Shown here: one piece after another, positions 35,100 to 43,127 of the stretch
Position numbering within the stretch: position 1 is the first letter of the stretch
Layout of the letters: the number at the start of each line of letters is the position of its first letter
Origin: DATKHR01 sp036557365
GTDB taxonomy: Bacteria; Acidobacteriota; Vicinamibacteria; Vicinamibacterales; CAVVIG01
DNA: 64,000 nt
Direction: 5' to 3'
NCBI GenBank assembly: GCA_036557365.1
Contig: DATBHR010000077.1
Span: 248,001-312,000 of the forward strand
Made by a program: the position numbers and the translations under genes
Notes under the pieces: generated by a model
Seen by the model: only the letters and a program-made list of their open reading frames with translations
Told to the model about the DNA's origin: nothing
The model's database searches: none

Positions 35100-36140
35100 T
35101 CATTTCACCGCGAAGCGCTGCTCGTGCAGGAGCGCGTCGGCACCATCCCTGACCTCCACTCGCCACTCTCCCGGATCGACCACCTCTCGACTGAACGTGC
35201 GATAGCCTTCGTTGGCGTTCGCGCCGACCTTCAACTGCGCCGTCTTGCGCAGCGCATCGCCTCGATACCAGCGATGGACGATGACGGCGTCGCGCGGAGA
35301 GCGGACGCGAGTGTAGAGGACGACCGTCCCCGGCGGCACTGAATCGCCGGCGGCCACGCAGCGCCAGTCGCTCGCAGAAAACGTCCGGCACAGTTGCACG
35401 GTCGCGAGTGTGATCGCCGTCGCGGGTGCGAGCGCCCGGTCCGCCTTCGGCACCGGCTTCGGATCGACTGGCGCGCGCGTGTCGGCTGGTGGTCGTGCAG
35501 CCTCGGCTGATGGTCGTGCAGGCTCGGCCGCCGGAACAGGCTGTGATACCGCCGCAGGCGCGGCGATCGATTCCTCGCGCGGTGACCGCGGCCGCGCGAT
35601 CAGGAACACGACGATCGCGAGCGCCGCGATCCCCACGCCGATCGCGACTGGCGCGCGCGACGGTTTCCCCGAAATCGCGGGCGGCTGCTCCTTCGCCGCC
35701 GGCGGCGTTGGCGACGCAAGCACGGCTGGAGGTGCAGCCTGTAACGCCACCTCCGAAGCTGCCGGTTTGACGACGGCCGCGTGCGCCGCGGCCGTTTCGA
35801 CGACGGCAGGTATCTCGAACGGCCGTCCCTGCGCCCGGCAGAAATCCTCGAGATTTTGCCGGCTCGCGACGACCATCGGGTCGTCTGCCGGACGCGATGC
35901 CACCGCAATCTCCACCGCCCGCCGATAGCACGTCTCGGCATCGTCGAGCCGCCCGCGTTTTTCGGCGACGACGGCGAGGTTGTTGAGCGTGTTGGCGAGA
36001 TCGGGATGAAGAGGACCGAGCTCGAATTCCTGGACCTGCGCGATCTCCCTCAGGAGCTCTTCAGCCGACGCGAGATCGCCCGCGCGCGCCGCGCGCTCGG
36101 CCTCCGCGAGCATGTGTGAAACGTTCCGGGTTTCCGGCAT
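35100..36140 (-). CDS. TPR protein with C-terminal DUF2914 domain
   Basis: 346 residues. Two or more TPR units lie at residues 10-105 (LREIAQVQEFELGPLHPDLANTLNNLAVVAEKRGRLDDAETCYRRAVEIA). A Pro/Ala linker, one membrane segment (PVAIGVGIAALAIVVFLIA, near 170) and another Pro/Ala linker follow. The C-terminal 100 residues match DUF2914 (VQLCRTFS..., VPPGTVVLYTRVRSP, VIVHRWYRGD, WRVEVRDGADALLHEQRFAV). The DUF2914 part would be periplasmic. Function unknown. It ends 12 bases from the tRNA gene, on the opposite strand. Confidence 0.82.
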   Translation of the reverse strand: MPETRNVSHMLAEAERAARAGDLASAEELLREIAQVQEFELGPLHPDLANTLNNLAVVAEKRGRLDDAETCYRRAVEIAVASRPADDPMVVASRQNLEDFCRAQGRPFEIPAVVETAAAHAAVVKPAASEVALQAAPPAVLASPTPPAAKEQPPAISGKPSRAPVAIGVGIAALAIVVFLIARPRSPREESIAAPAAVSQPVPAAEPARPSAEAARPPADTRAPVDPKPVPKADRALAPATAITLATVQLCRTFSASDWRCVAAGDSVPPGTVVLYTRVRSPRDAVIVHRWYRGDALRKTAQLKVGANANEGYRTFSREVVDPGEWRVEVRDGADALLHEQRFAVK

Positions 36141-36248
36141 CGCATCCCTGACGCCGCGGCGCAGCAGCCGCCGCCATCGGCGGACGCATTGTAAGGCCAG
36201 GACGCGGCAGGCCGTCGAGCTCGGCCGTCAAAGTGCGGCCGCCGATAT

Positions 36249-36518
36249 TCACGCGGACGCGCGTTCGCGGTGGTCAGCGAGCGAGACGCCGTGTGACGGA
36301 GGTTGAACCGGGCGGAGGATGTCGCGAGTGGCCTGAGCGCACGTCCACAGGCGTCCCTTGTCCTGATAGGACAGCGAACCCATGGCGCGCGTGATGGTCG
36401 CGGCCGAGAGGCCGTGCAAGAGGGCCACGCGCTCGCCGAGCAGATCGACCACCTCGACGTTGAAGCGATTGTGATCGAGCGCCACGATGACACGATCCCC
36501 GGGCTTGAGAAAATACAT
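36249..36518 (-). CDS. small hypothetical protein
   Basis: 89 residues from ATG 36518, with GAGG 7 bases upstream. The first half looks genuine, YFLKPGDRVIVALDHNRFNVEVVDLLGERVALLHG, with a beta-rich pattern reminiscent of PilZ-like or SH3-like surface proteins. The second half is less ordered. It is divergent from the sugar transport operon and 108 bases upstream of the TPR gene on the same strand. I do not recognise a family. Confidence 0.45.
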   Translation of the reverse strand: MYFLKPGDRVIVALDHNRFNVEVVDLLGERVALLHGLSAATITRAMGSLSYQDKGRLWTCAQATRDILRPVQPPSHGVSLADHRERASA

Positions 36519-36701
36519 TGGCTCGCCTCGCTCGCGGAATCGTACCGAAGCGGTGTGACTCTCCTGTAACGCGGCCGCGCGGCCGGTTGCCGCGCCCGCC
36601 CGTTCGTTGTATTCGTATCGACGACGAAACGCGCGAGGAGGACGCACGCGAATGGCAGAGGCGGATCGGCCGATCGTGTTTGCCGCCAGAGGATCCTGGC
36701 T

Positions 36702-37952
36702 CTGAGGCTCGCGCTCTCGATTGCCGTCATCGGCGTCTTCACCGCCTGCGCCGGTAAACAGGCGCCGGGCGCGCTGACGTTCGCCGGCAGCGCGCTCGGC
36801 AAGGAAGCCGAGATTCTCCATCGACAGCTGGCCAGCTTCGAGCAGCAGCATCCCGGCGTTCACGTCGAGCTCCGATCGGTGCCCGACGCCGCCGACCAGC
36901 AGCATCAGCTCTACGTCCAGTGGCTCAACGCGCACGCGTCCGAGCCCGACGTCCTGCAGCTCGACGTTGTCGCGACACCGGAGTTCGCAGCCGCCGGCTG
37001 GATTCTGCCGCTCGATCGTTTTCATCCGCCCGCCGGCGCATTCTTTCAAGCGACGATCGAGGCGAACCGGTGGAACGGCTCGCTGTACGCCCTTCCATGG
37101 TTCGTGGACGTGGGCCTGCTCTACTGGCGCACCGATCTGCTCGGTGCGGCGCCCGCAACTTTCGACGAGCTGGCGACGAGCGTCGCGCGCGCTCAACGCG
37201 AGCACAGCATCCCGTTCGGATTCGTCTGGCCGGGAGCGCGGTACGAAGGCCTGGTGACGGTGTTCCAGGAATACCTCTACGGCTTCGGCGGACGTTTCCT
37301 GGATGACAGCGGCCATGCGATCGTCGACAGCGACGCCGGCGTCCGCGCGCTCACCTGGATGCGCGATTCGATCTACCAGATGCATATCGTGCCGGCCGAC
37401 GTGCTCGCGTGGCAGGAGGAGCAGACGCGACTCGCCTTCCAGAACGGCCGCGCCGTCGCGATGCGCAACTGGCCGTACGCCGCATCGCTGCTCGAGGATC
37501 GTGCGGCGTCGCGCGTCGCCGGACAATTTGGCATTTCGCTGATGCCGCACGCGCCTGGTGGAACCTCGGTCGCGACGCTCGGCGGCCAGCAGCTCGCCAT
37601 CAACGCGCGGACGCGGCGTCCTGACATCGCGTATGCGCTCGTCGCGCACCTGACCTCACCCGACCAGATGCTCGAACGGGCGCGGATCGCTGGCGAATAC
37701 CCGTCGCGTCCCGCGCTGTACGACAATCGCGCGCTCGCCGGCGCCATCCACGCCGCGCCGAACGACGTGCGGCGCATCATCGATCACGCGGTCCCGCGTC
37801 CTGTCACGCCGGTCTACGCCGAGCTCTCCGAGCTGCTGCAGGTAGAGCTGCATCGCGCCTTGACGCGCCAGGCCGAACCTGGCGCAGCGCTGCACGACGC
37901 GGCCACGAAGATGAACGCGCTCCTGCAACGCGCGAAGCTGGTGGAACCGTGA
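36702..37952 (+). CDS. sugar ABC transporter substrate-binding lipoprotein, start unclear
   Basis: About 416 residues if translation starts at CTG 36702 (AGGA 8 bases upstream). This frame gives LRLALSIAVIGVFTAC-AGKQ, a lipoprotein signal with lipobox FTAC, but there is no ATG, GTG or TTG before GTG 36879, which would remove the signal and the first beta strand. The rest is a cluster-1 solute-binding protein (TFAGSALGKEAEILHRQLASFEQQHPGVHVEL; PWFVDVGLLYWRTDLL) of the trehalose/maltose type. It delivers sugar to the permeases that follow. A non-standard start or a frameshift from ATG 36651 are the options. Confidence 0.85.
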   Translation: MRLALSIAVIGVFTACAGKQAPGALTFAGSALGKEAEILHRQLASFEQQHPGVHVELRSVPDAADQQHQLYVQWLNAHASEPDVLQLDVVATPEFAAAGWILPLDRFHPPAGAFFQATIEANRWNGSLYALPWFVDVGLLYWRTDLLGAAPATFDELATSVARAQREHSIPFGFVWPGARYEGLVTVFQEYLYGFGGRFLDDSGHAIVDSDAGVRALTWMRDSIYQMHIVPADVLAWQEEQTRLAFQNGRAVAMRNWPYAASLLEDRAASRVAGQFGISLMPHAPGGTSVATLGGQQLAINARTRRPDIAYALVAHLTSPDQMLERARIAGEYPSRPALYDNRALAGAIHAAPNDVRRIIDHAVPRPVTPVYAELSELLQVELHRALTRQAEPGAALHDAATKMNALLQRAKLVEP

Positions 37953-38875
37953 CGACCGAGCGGCGCAGGCAGCCATCAGTTGTCATCGATGCCGGCGACG
38001 CACGCCTCGCGCGACGGCTCCTGATGCCGTCCGTCAGCGTGATGGCGCTGGTCATTGGATTCCCGCTGTGCTGGACGATCTGGGAGTCGCTGCACGCACA
38101 CGATCTGCGGATGCCGTGGCTCGGCCGTCCCTTCGTGGGCCTCGCAAATTACGTCGCGGCCGCCGCCGATCCGCGATTTCTCGCGGCCATCCTCCACACG
38201 CTTTTCTTCACGAGCGTCACCGTCACCCTCGAACTCACCGTCGGGCTCGTCGTCGCCTGGAGCATGCATCGCGCGATTCGCGGCCGCGCCGTTCTGCGCG
38301 TGCTCGTCCTGCTGCCGTGGGCGATCCCGACCGCGGTCAGCGGACTCGTGTGGCGCTTCCTGTTCGACGGACAGGCCGGCTTCGTCAACACGCTGCTCGT
38401 GAACGCGCACGTTCTCGCCGCCCCGCGCGTCTGGCTGGTGGACCCTCACTGGGTCTGGGTGCCAATCATCGCGGCTGACGTGTGGAAGACGACGCCGTTC
38501 GCCGCGCTCCTGCTGCTCGGCGGACTCCAGGGCATCGACGAGTCGCTGTACGACGCGGCCCGTATCGACGGCGCCTCGCCCTGGCGCCAGTTCAGGGAAA
38601 TCACGCTGCCGCTGGTCAAACCCGCCATCGTCGTAGCCGCGGCGTTTCGTGCGCTCGACGCGTTCCGCGTCTTCGATCTGGTGTACGTGTTGACCGGTGG
38701 CGGGCCCGGTACCGCCACCGAGTCAGTGTCGATCTACGCATTCACCGTGCTGCTGCAGAACCTGCGCTTCGGTTATGCGTCGGCGCTCTCCGTCATCGTC
38801 TTCGCGGTGACGTTCGGCCTCGGACTTCTGTACATCCGGTTTGCCGGTCGCAGCCTGCTGAGGGCGGACTCGTGA
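37949..38875 (+). CDS. sugar ABC transporter permease, MalF/ThuF type
   Basis: 308 residues from GTG 37949, overlapping the binding-protein stop as GTGA. Six membrane segments are visible and the cytoplasmic EAA loop reads DAARIDGASPWRQFREITLPLV. The segment WAIPTAVSGLVWRFLFDGQAGFVN is typical of the MalF-like partner of carbohydrate importers. It pairs with the next permease in the inner membrane. Confidence 0.93.
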   Translation: MTTERRRQPSVVIDAGDARLARRLLMPSVSVMALVIGFPLCWTIWESLHAHDLRMPWLGRPFVGLANYVAAAADPRFLAAILHTLFFTSVTVTLELTVGLVVAWSMHRAIRGRAVLRVLVLLPWAIPTAVSGLVWRFLFDGQAGFVNTLLVNAHVLAAPRVWLVDPHWVWVPIIAADVWKTTPFAALLLLGGLQGIDESLYDAARIDGASPWRQFREITLPLVKPAIVVAAAFRALDAFRVFDLVYVLTGGGPGTATESVSIYAFTVLLQNLRFGYASALSVIVFAVTFGLGLLYIRFAGRSLLRADS

Positions 38876-39690
38876 AACGAGCGCTCCGACCGGCATCGGT
38901 CATTCGATTCGTGCTGATTGCAGGCTTCGTGTTTCCCGTCTACTGGACGCTCGTCTCGTCGCTGTCGCCGGAGGCTGCGCTCTTCGAGCCGCGCTCGATC
39001 GTGCCGACACAGCTCACGCTCGACCACTACCGCGCGGTCATCGACGAGCGCGAGTTCTGGAAGCCGATGCGCAACTCGCTCGTCGTCGCCGGAAGCACGA
39101 CGGTGCTCGCCATTTTTCTGGGCACGCTCGCGGCGTACGCATTGTCGCGACTCAGATTCCGCGGACGAACGCTCATCCTCGCCGCGGTCCTGGCCGTGTC
39201 GATGCTGCCTCAGGTTTCGCTGGTACCGCCGCTTTACCTCGTACTTCGCGCGACGGGACTCATCGACACCTACGCGGGCCTCGTGCTCCCGTATCTGAGC
39301 TTCGCGCTGCCGCTCAGCATCTGGCTGCTGGTCGGCTACTTTCGACAACTGCCGACGGAAATCGAGGACGCCGCGCTCGTCGACGGCGCGAGCCGTGCGC
39401 AAACGCTGTGGCACATCGCGCTGCCCCTCGCGTGGCCGGGCGTCGCGACGGCCGCCATCCTGACGTTCCTGTACTGCTGGAACGAATTCCTCTTCGCGCT
39501 CTCCTTCACGCTCGGTCCCGAGCGCTACACCGCACCGGTCGCCATCGCACTCTTCCGCGGGCGCTACCAGATCCCCTGGGGACAGATTCTCGCGGCGGCC
39601 ATCCTCACCACGCTGCCGGTCATCGCCATCGTCGTCGCCTTCGAACGCCGAATCGTCGAAGGTTTGACCGCGGGCGCGACGAAGGGGTGA
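38872..39690 (+). CDS. sugar ABC transporter permease, MalG/ThuG type
   Basis: 272 residues from GTG 38872, again a GTGA overlap with the previous stop. Signatures of the MalG group are MLPQVSLVPPLYLVLRATGLIDTYAGLVLPYLSFALPLSIWLLVGYF and the EAA loop EDAALVDGASRAQTLWHIALPLAWPG. It forms the second half of the transmembrane channel. Confidence 0.93.
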   Translation: MKRALRPASVIRFVLIAGFVFPVYWTLVSSLSPEAALFEPRSIVPTQLTLDHYRAVIDEREFWKPMRNSLVVAGSTTVLAIFLGTLAAYALSRLRFRGRTLILAAVLAVSMLPQVSLVPPLYLVLRATGLIDTYAGLVLPYLSFALPLSIWLLVGYFRQLPTEIEDAALVDGASRAQTLWHIALPLAWPGVATAAILTFLYCWNEFLFALSFTLGPERYTAPVAIALFRGRYQIPWGQILAAAILTTLPVIAIVVAFERRIVEGLTAGATKG

Positions 39691-40775
39691 CGCTGGTGTC
39701 GATCACGCTCGAGAACGTGACCAAAGTGTTCCCGAACGGCCGCACCGCCGTCCGGGCCCTGACGATGGACGTGGCGGATGGAGAGTTGATGGTTCTGGTC
39801 GGTCCCTCGGGCTGCGGCAAGAGCACCGTGCTTCGATTGATCGCAGGCCTCGAAGCGCCGACGAGCGGCCGGATTCTCATCGACGGACGCGACGTGACGC
39901 ACGTTCCGCCTCAGGATCGCGACGTCGCGATGGTCTTCCAGTCGTACGCGCTCTACCCGCACAAGACCGTCGCGGAAAACCTGGGGTTCGGCCTGAAAAT
40001 GCGCGGCGCGGATCGCGGGGCGATTGACGCACAGGTCAGGGTCGTCGCCGAAGCGCTGCAGCTCGTGCCCTTCCTCGATCAGAAACCGGCGCAGCTGTCC
40101 GGCGGTCAGCGTCAGCGCGTCGCGCTCGGACGCGCCATCGTGCGCAAACCGAAAGCCTTCCTCCTCGACGAGCCGCTGTCGAATCTCGACCCGCAGCTCA
40201 GGTTCGACACGCGGGCAGAGATCGGACGGCTGCATCATCGTCTTCCGTCCGCGATGGTGCACGTGACGCACGATCAGGAAGAGGCGATGACGCTCGGCGA
40301 TCGGCTCGCGGTGATGCGCGACGGCATGGCGGAACAGATCGCGCCGCCGTTGGACGTCTACGAGCGGCCCGCCAACGCGTTCGTCGCAGCGTTCGTCGGA
40401 TCACCGAGCATGAACCTCCTTCCCGTCGTGCGCCAGGACGCGGACGGCGCCAGCGCGCTGGCCGGCGACGGATTCGTCCTCGAGCATCAGTCGCCGAAGG
40501 TCAACTCCGGGATGTCTCTCCTGCTCGGGATCCGACCGCGCGACATCGCCGTCGTCGCCACCAACGACGCGGACGCCGTCGCGCGCGTCGATCTCGTCGA
40601 ACCGCTCGGCCACGAGGCCGTCGTCCGCACGCGCATCGACGAAGGCCGCGGGCCCGAAGTCACCATCGTCGTGAGCGCCGACAGGATTCCGGCACACGGC
40701 TCGATCGTCGGCCTGCGGTTTCGACGCGATCGCGTGCACATGTTCCGCAAAGACGATGGACGTCGCGTGGACTGA
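39687..40775 (+). CDS. sugar ABC transporter ATPase, MalK/UgpC type
   Basis: 362 residues from GTG 39687, the third consecutive GTGA overlap in this operon. Walker A GPSGCGKST, Q-loop VFQSYALYPH, signature LSGGQRQRVALGRA, Walker B FLLDEPLSNLD and switch His VTHD are intact. A C-terminal TOBE/regulatory domain starts near residue 240 (GSPSMNLLPV, LGIRPRDIAVV). Such ATPases often serve several importers. The presence of the regulatory domain suggests control by metabolites or partner proteins. Confidence 0.95.
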   Translation: MTLVSITLENVTKVFPNGRTAVRALTMDVADGELMVLVGPSGCGKSTVLRLIAGLEAPTSGRILIDGRDVTHVPPQDRDVAMVFQSYALYPHKTVAENLGFGLKMRGADRGAIDAQVRVVAEALQLVPFLDQKPAQLSGGQRQRVALGRAIVRKPKAFLLDEPLSNLDPQLRFDTRAEIGRLHHRLPSAMVHVTHDQEEAMTLGDRLAVMRDGMAEQIAPPLDVYERPANAFVAAFVGSPSMNLLPVVRQDADGASALAGDGFVLEHQSPKVNSGMSLLLGIRPRDIAVVATNDADAVARVDLVEPLGHEAVVRTRIDEGRGPEVTIVVSADRIPAHGSIVGLRFRRDRVHMFRKDDGRRVD

Positions 40776-40824
40776 GCGGGAACGCGCGAACGCCGGCGAC
40801 GCTTAATCGCGTACACTGTGCGGC

Positions 40825-41673
40825 ATGCTGAAGACCCTGGCGCTGTGTCTCACGCTCGGCGCGGTCGTCGCCGCGCAGGAAGCTGAATGGACGAAACCGT
40901 TTCCGGCGTTCAAGATCGTCGGGAACGTCTACTGGGTGGGCAGCTACGATCTCTCGACGTACCTGATCACGACGCCGGCCGGCAACATCCTCATCAACAC
41001 GGGCGTCGGGGACACGGCGAACCAGATCAAGAAAAGCGTGGAGCAGCTCGGCTTCAAGCTGTCGGACACGAAAATCCTCACGGCGACGCACGGCCACTGG
41101 GATCACGCCTCCGGACTGGCGGCGCTCAAACGGATGACCGGTGCGACGGTGATGATCGCCGAGCCTGACAAGGACCTGCTCGAGACCGGCGGCAAAGCCG
41201 ATTTCCGCTTCGGCAACGATCCGCAGGCGCGATTCGAGCCGGTCAAGGTCGATCGCACGTTCAAGGACAACGACACGATTTCGCTCGGCGGCACGGTGCT
41301 GACGACGCACATCCATGCCGGGCACACGAAAGGCGCGACCAGTTTTACGCTGAACGTGCCGGATGGCGGGAAAACATACCGCGTGATCATCGCGAACATG
41401 GGGTCGATCAATCCGGGCGTCAAGCTGACCGGCATGCCGGGGTTTCCCGACATCGCGCAGGCGTACGAGCAGACGTTCCGCGCGCAGAAGGACATGAAGA
41501 TCGACGTGTGGCTCGCGTCGCATGCGAGCCAGTTCCATCTGCACGAGAAGTACACGCCCGGAAGTCCTTACAATCCGGATCGCTTCGTGGATCCCGACGG
41601 CTTCCTGAAATCTGTTCAGGAGCTCGAAAAAACGTATCGCGAGCAGCTCGCGCGCGATCGCGCGGCTCGATGA
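40825..41673 (+). CDS. subclass B3 metallo-beta-lactamase-like protein
   Basis: 282 residues with a signal peptide (LKTLALCLTLGAVVAAQ). The B3 framework is clear: YLITTPAGNILINTGVG, then the zinc motif H89-G-H91-W-D93-H94, H167 in HAGHTKGAT and H233 in WLASHASQFHLHEKY. The GFKLSDTKIL and ALKRMTGATVMIAE segments also match. B3 enzymes are periplasmic di-zinc hydrolases of beta-lactams including carbapenems; environmental homologs vary in activity. Co-transcribed with a GNAT gene 18 bases downstream. The activity is inferred and untested. Confidence 0.88.
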   Translation: MLKTLALCLTLGAVVAAQEAEWTKPFPAFKIVGNVYWVGSYDLSTYLITTPAGNILINTGVGDTANQIKKSVEQLGFKLSDTKILTATHGHWDHASGLAALKRMTGATVMIAEPDKDLLETGGKADFRFGNDPQARFEPVKVDRTFKDNDTISLGGTVLTTHIHAGHTKGATSFTLNVPDGGKTYRVIIANMGSINPGVKLTGMPGFPDIAQAYEQTFRAQKDMKIDVWLASHASQFHLHEKYTPGSPYNPDRFVDPDGFLKSVQELEKTYREQLARDRAAR

Positions 41674-41691
41674 GCGGGCTGCGATAGAAAT

Positions 41692-42258
41692 GTGACCACA
41701 CCTGCGCTCGAGACGCGGCGACTCCTCCTTCGGCCGCTGGCCATCGAGGACGCTCCGCAAATCCAGGAGCAATTTCCGCACTGGGACGTCGTTCGGTATC
41801 TGGCGAAGGTCGTTCCCTGGCCGTATCCGGCCGACGGCGCGCTCGTCTTTCTCCGCGACACCGCACTTCCGGCGATGGCGCGCGGCGACGCCTGGACCTG
41901 GACGATCCGTCTGAAAACGAATCCAGCGCAGGTGATCGGCTCGATCAGCCTGCAGAAATCGGAGAACAAGAACCGCGGCTTCTGGCTGGGCCTGCCCTGG
42001 CATCGACAAGGACTGATGACCGAGGCGAGCGACGCGGTCACCGACTACTGGTTCGATGTCCTCGGATTTCCGGTCCTGCGCATCCCGAAGGCGATCGCCA
42101 ACGTCGGGTCGCGCCGTATTTCCGAGAAGGCGGGCATGCGCGTGGTCGCCACTTTCGACCGCGACTTCGTCTCCGGTCGTCTGCCGGCCGAATTGTGGGA
42201 AATCACCGCGGAGGAATGGCGCGAAAAAAAATCCCGGCGGCTTGCGCCGCCGGGGTAG
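41692..42258 (+). CDS. GNAT family N-acetyltransferase, RimJ/RimL type
   Basis: 188 residues from GTG 41692. The opening LETRRLLLRPLAIEDAPQIQEQF is that of ribosomal-protein-alanine-acetyltransferase-like GNATs. The acetyl-CoA segment reads FWLGLPWHRQGLMTEASDAV, followed by NVGSRRISEKAGMRVV. The usual Q/RxxGxG/A loop is present as HRQGLM. It transfers acetyl groups to an N-terminus or small amine. The target is unknown. Confidence 0.88.
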   Translation: MTTPALETRRLLLRPLAIEDAPQIQEQFPHWDVVRYLAKVVPWPYPADGALVFLRDTALPAMARGDAWTWTIRLKTNPAQVIGSISLQKSENKNRGFWLGLPWHRQGLMTEASDAVTDYWFDVLGFPVLRIPKAIANVGSRRISEKAGMRVVATFDRDFVSGRLPAELWEITAEEWREKKSRRLAPPG

Positions 42259-42281
42259 TGAGCAGTCAATGCCGAAGGTGA

Positions 42282-42590
42282 TCAGCGCCAGTGGCCGTTC
42301 ACCCAGTAGTAGCCGCGATGCTCATGCGCCCAGTGACCCGAGACCCACGCGTGGTGTCCGTGCGGCGGCGCCACCCACGCGCCCGGGACCCACTGATAGT
42401 GATGGTGGTAGTAACGGTGGTAACCGGGTCGCCAGACCCATCCATGATGCGGTGCCGGCGGCCTCGTCTCCACGACCGCGGCCGGCGGTCCGACTCGAAC
42501 GAACACCTGAGTAGCGGCCAGCGCCGGCGTGACCTGCAGAGTAAGAGCAAGAAGAAGTAGTCCGGAAAGCCGAGCAATGTTCTTTGGCAT
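42282..42590 (-). CDS. small exported His/Trp-rich protein with YxWGxW-like repeats
   Basis: 102 residues from ATG 42590, with AGGAGG 6 bases upstream. A signal peptide (LLLLALTLQVTPALA) is followed by repeated aromatic motifs GWVWRPGYHRYYHHHYQWVPGAW and HAWVSGHWAHEHRGYYWVNGHW, resembling YXWGXW-repeat proteins found in many Gram-negative envelopes. The His richness suggests metal binding (inference). Confidence 0.78.
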   Translation of the reverse strand: MPKNIARLSGLLLLALTLQVTPALAATQVFVRVGPPAAVVETRPPAPHHGWVWRPGYHRYYHHHYQWVPGAWVAPPHGHHAWVSGHWAHEHRGYYWVNGHWR

Positions 42591-42775
42591 TTTCAGCCTC
42601 CTGCTCCCGATAGAGCGAGACGAATGCCATCGAATTTCCTGAGGAACTCATTACGATCGTCCTCTGACCAGGACGATTGAGCGGCTCGTCAGCGGAGAAT
42701 CCGACGACCAAGCCCGACAGTTTCAAGGCGCGAGAAGAGAACGCTCGGGATGGTGTGTGTAGCGAGGGGTGTGAA

Positions 42776-42925
42776 TCAGGCGGCGCGGTGCGTCTTCCGC
42801 GGCTGAGATTCGGCGGGCATTCTCGACGCGCGCTCGTGCGCGGCGATCATCTTGCCCAGACCGATGCCCAGTCCGAGGGCGGCGACGAACCATGCTCCGA
42901 GACCAATGAGCACTTGGGTCACCAT
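42776..42925 (-). CDS. 49-residue single-helix membrane protein
   Basis: ATG 42925 to TGA 42776 encodes 49 residues: a hydrophobic glycine-patterned helix (VLIGLGAWFVAALGLGIGLG) followed by a basic/polar tail (KMIAAHERASRM...KTHRAA). Only a weak ribosome binding site (TAGGT) precedes it. The clean membrane helix with a positive cytoplasmic tail argues for a real small protein. No family is recognised. Confidence 0.5.
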   Translation of the reverse strand: MVTQVLIGLGAWFVAALGLGIGLGKMIAAHERASRMPAESQPRKTHRAA

Positions 42926-43127
42926 ACAAACCTATAGGCAAAGACCGTGCTCAACCGTCGGTGGTCTGGAACCCAGCAATTTCCGCGGTTTCTTACAGAC
43001 GACGGACGGAAACGCGTCGAGATAGGTACGGTTGCGAAAACTTTACACGTTGGGGCCGAGAGGCAGCCGTGCAGTTGCGTGCGCGGCCGCCTCACTGTAG
43101 ATTCTGCCAGCACACCCGGAGGTCCTC
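42926..43127. other. 202-base divergent spacer, no gene seen
   Basis: This spacer separates the small membrane protein (minus) from the first NHL protein (plus). I see GGAGG 6 bases before ATG 43128 as a ribosome binding site, but no convincing promoter pair, RNA fold or repeat. Confidence 0.3.

Noticed and set aside
36061..36252. 63-codon frame starting with GTG that overlaps the preceding stop as GTGA
   Set aside because: It overlaps the start of the TPR gene, becomes Ala/Arg-rich low-complexity, and resembles no protein; the overlap may be chance.
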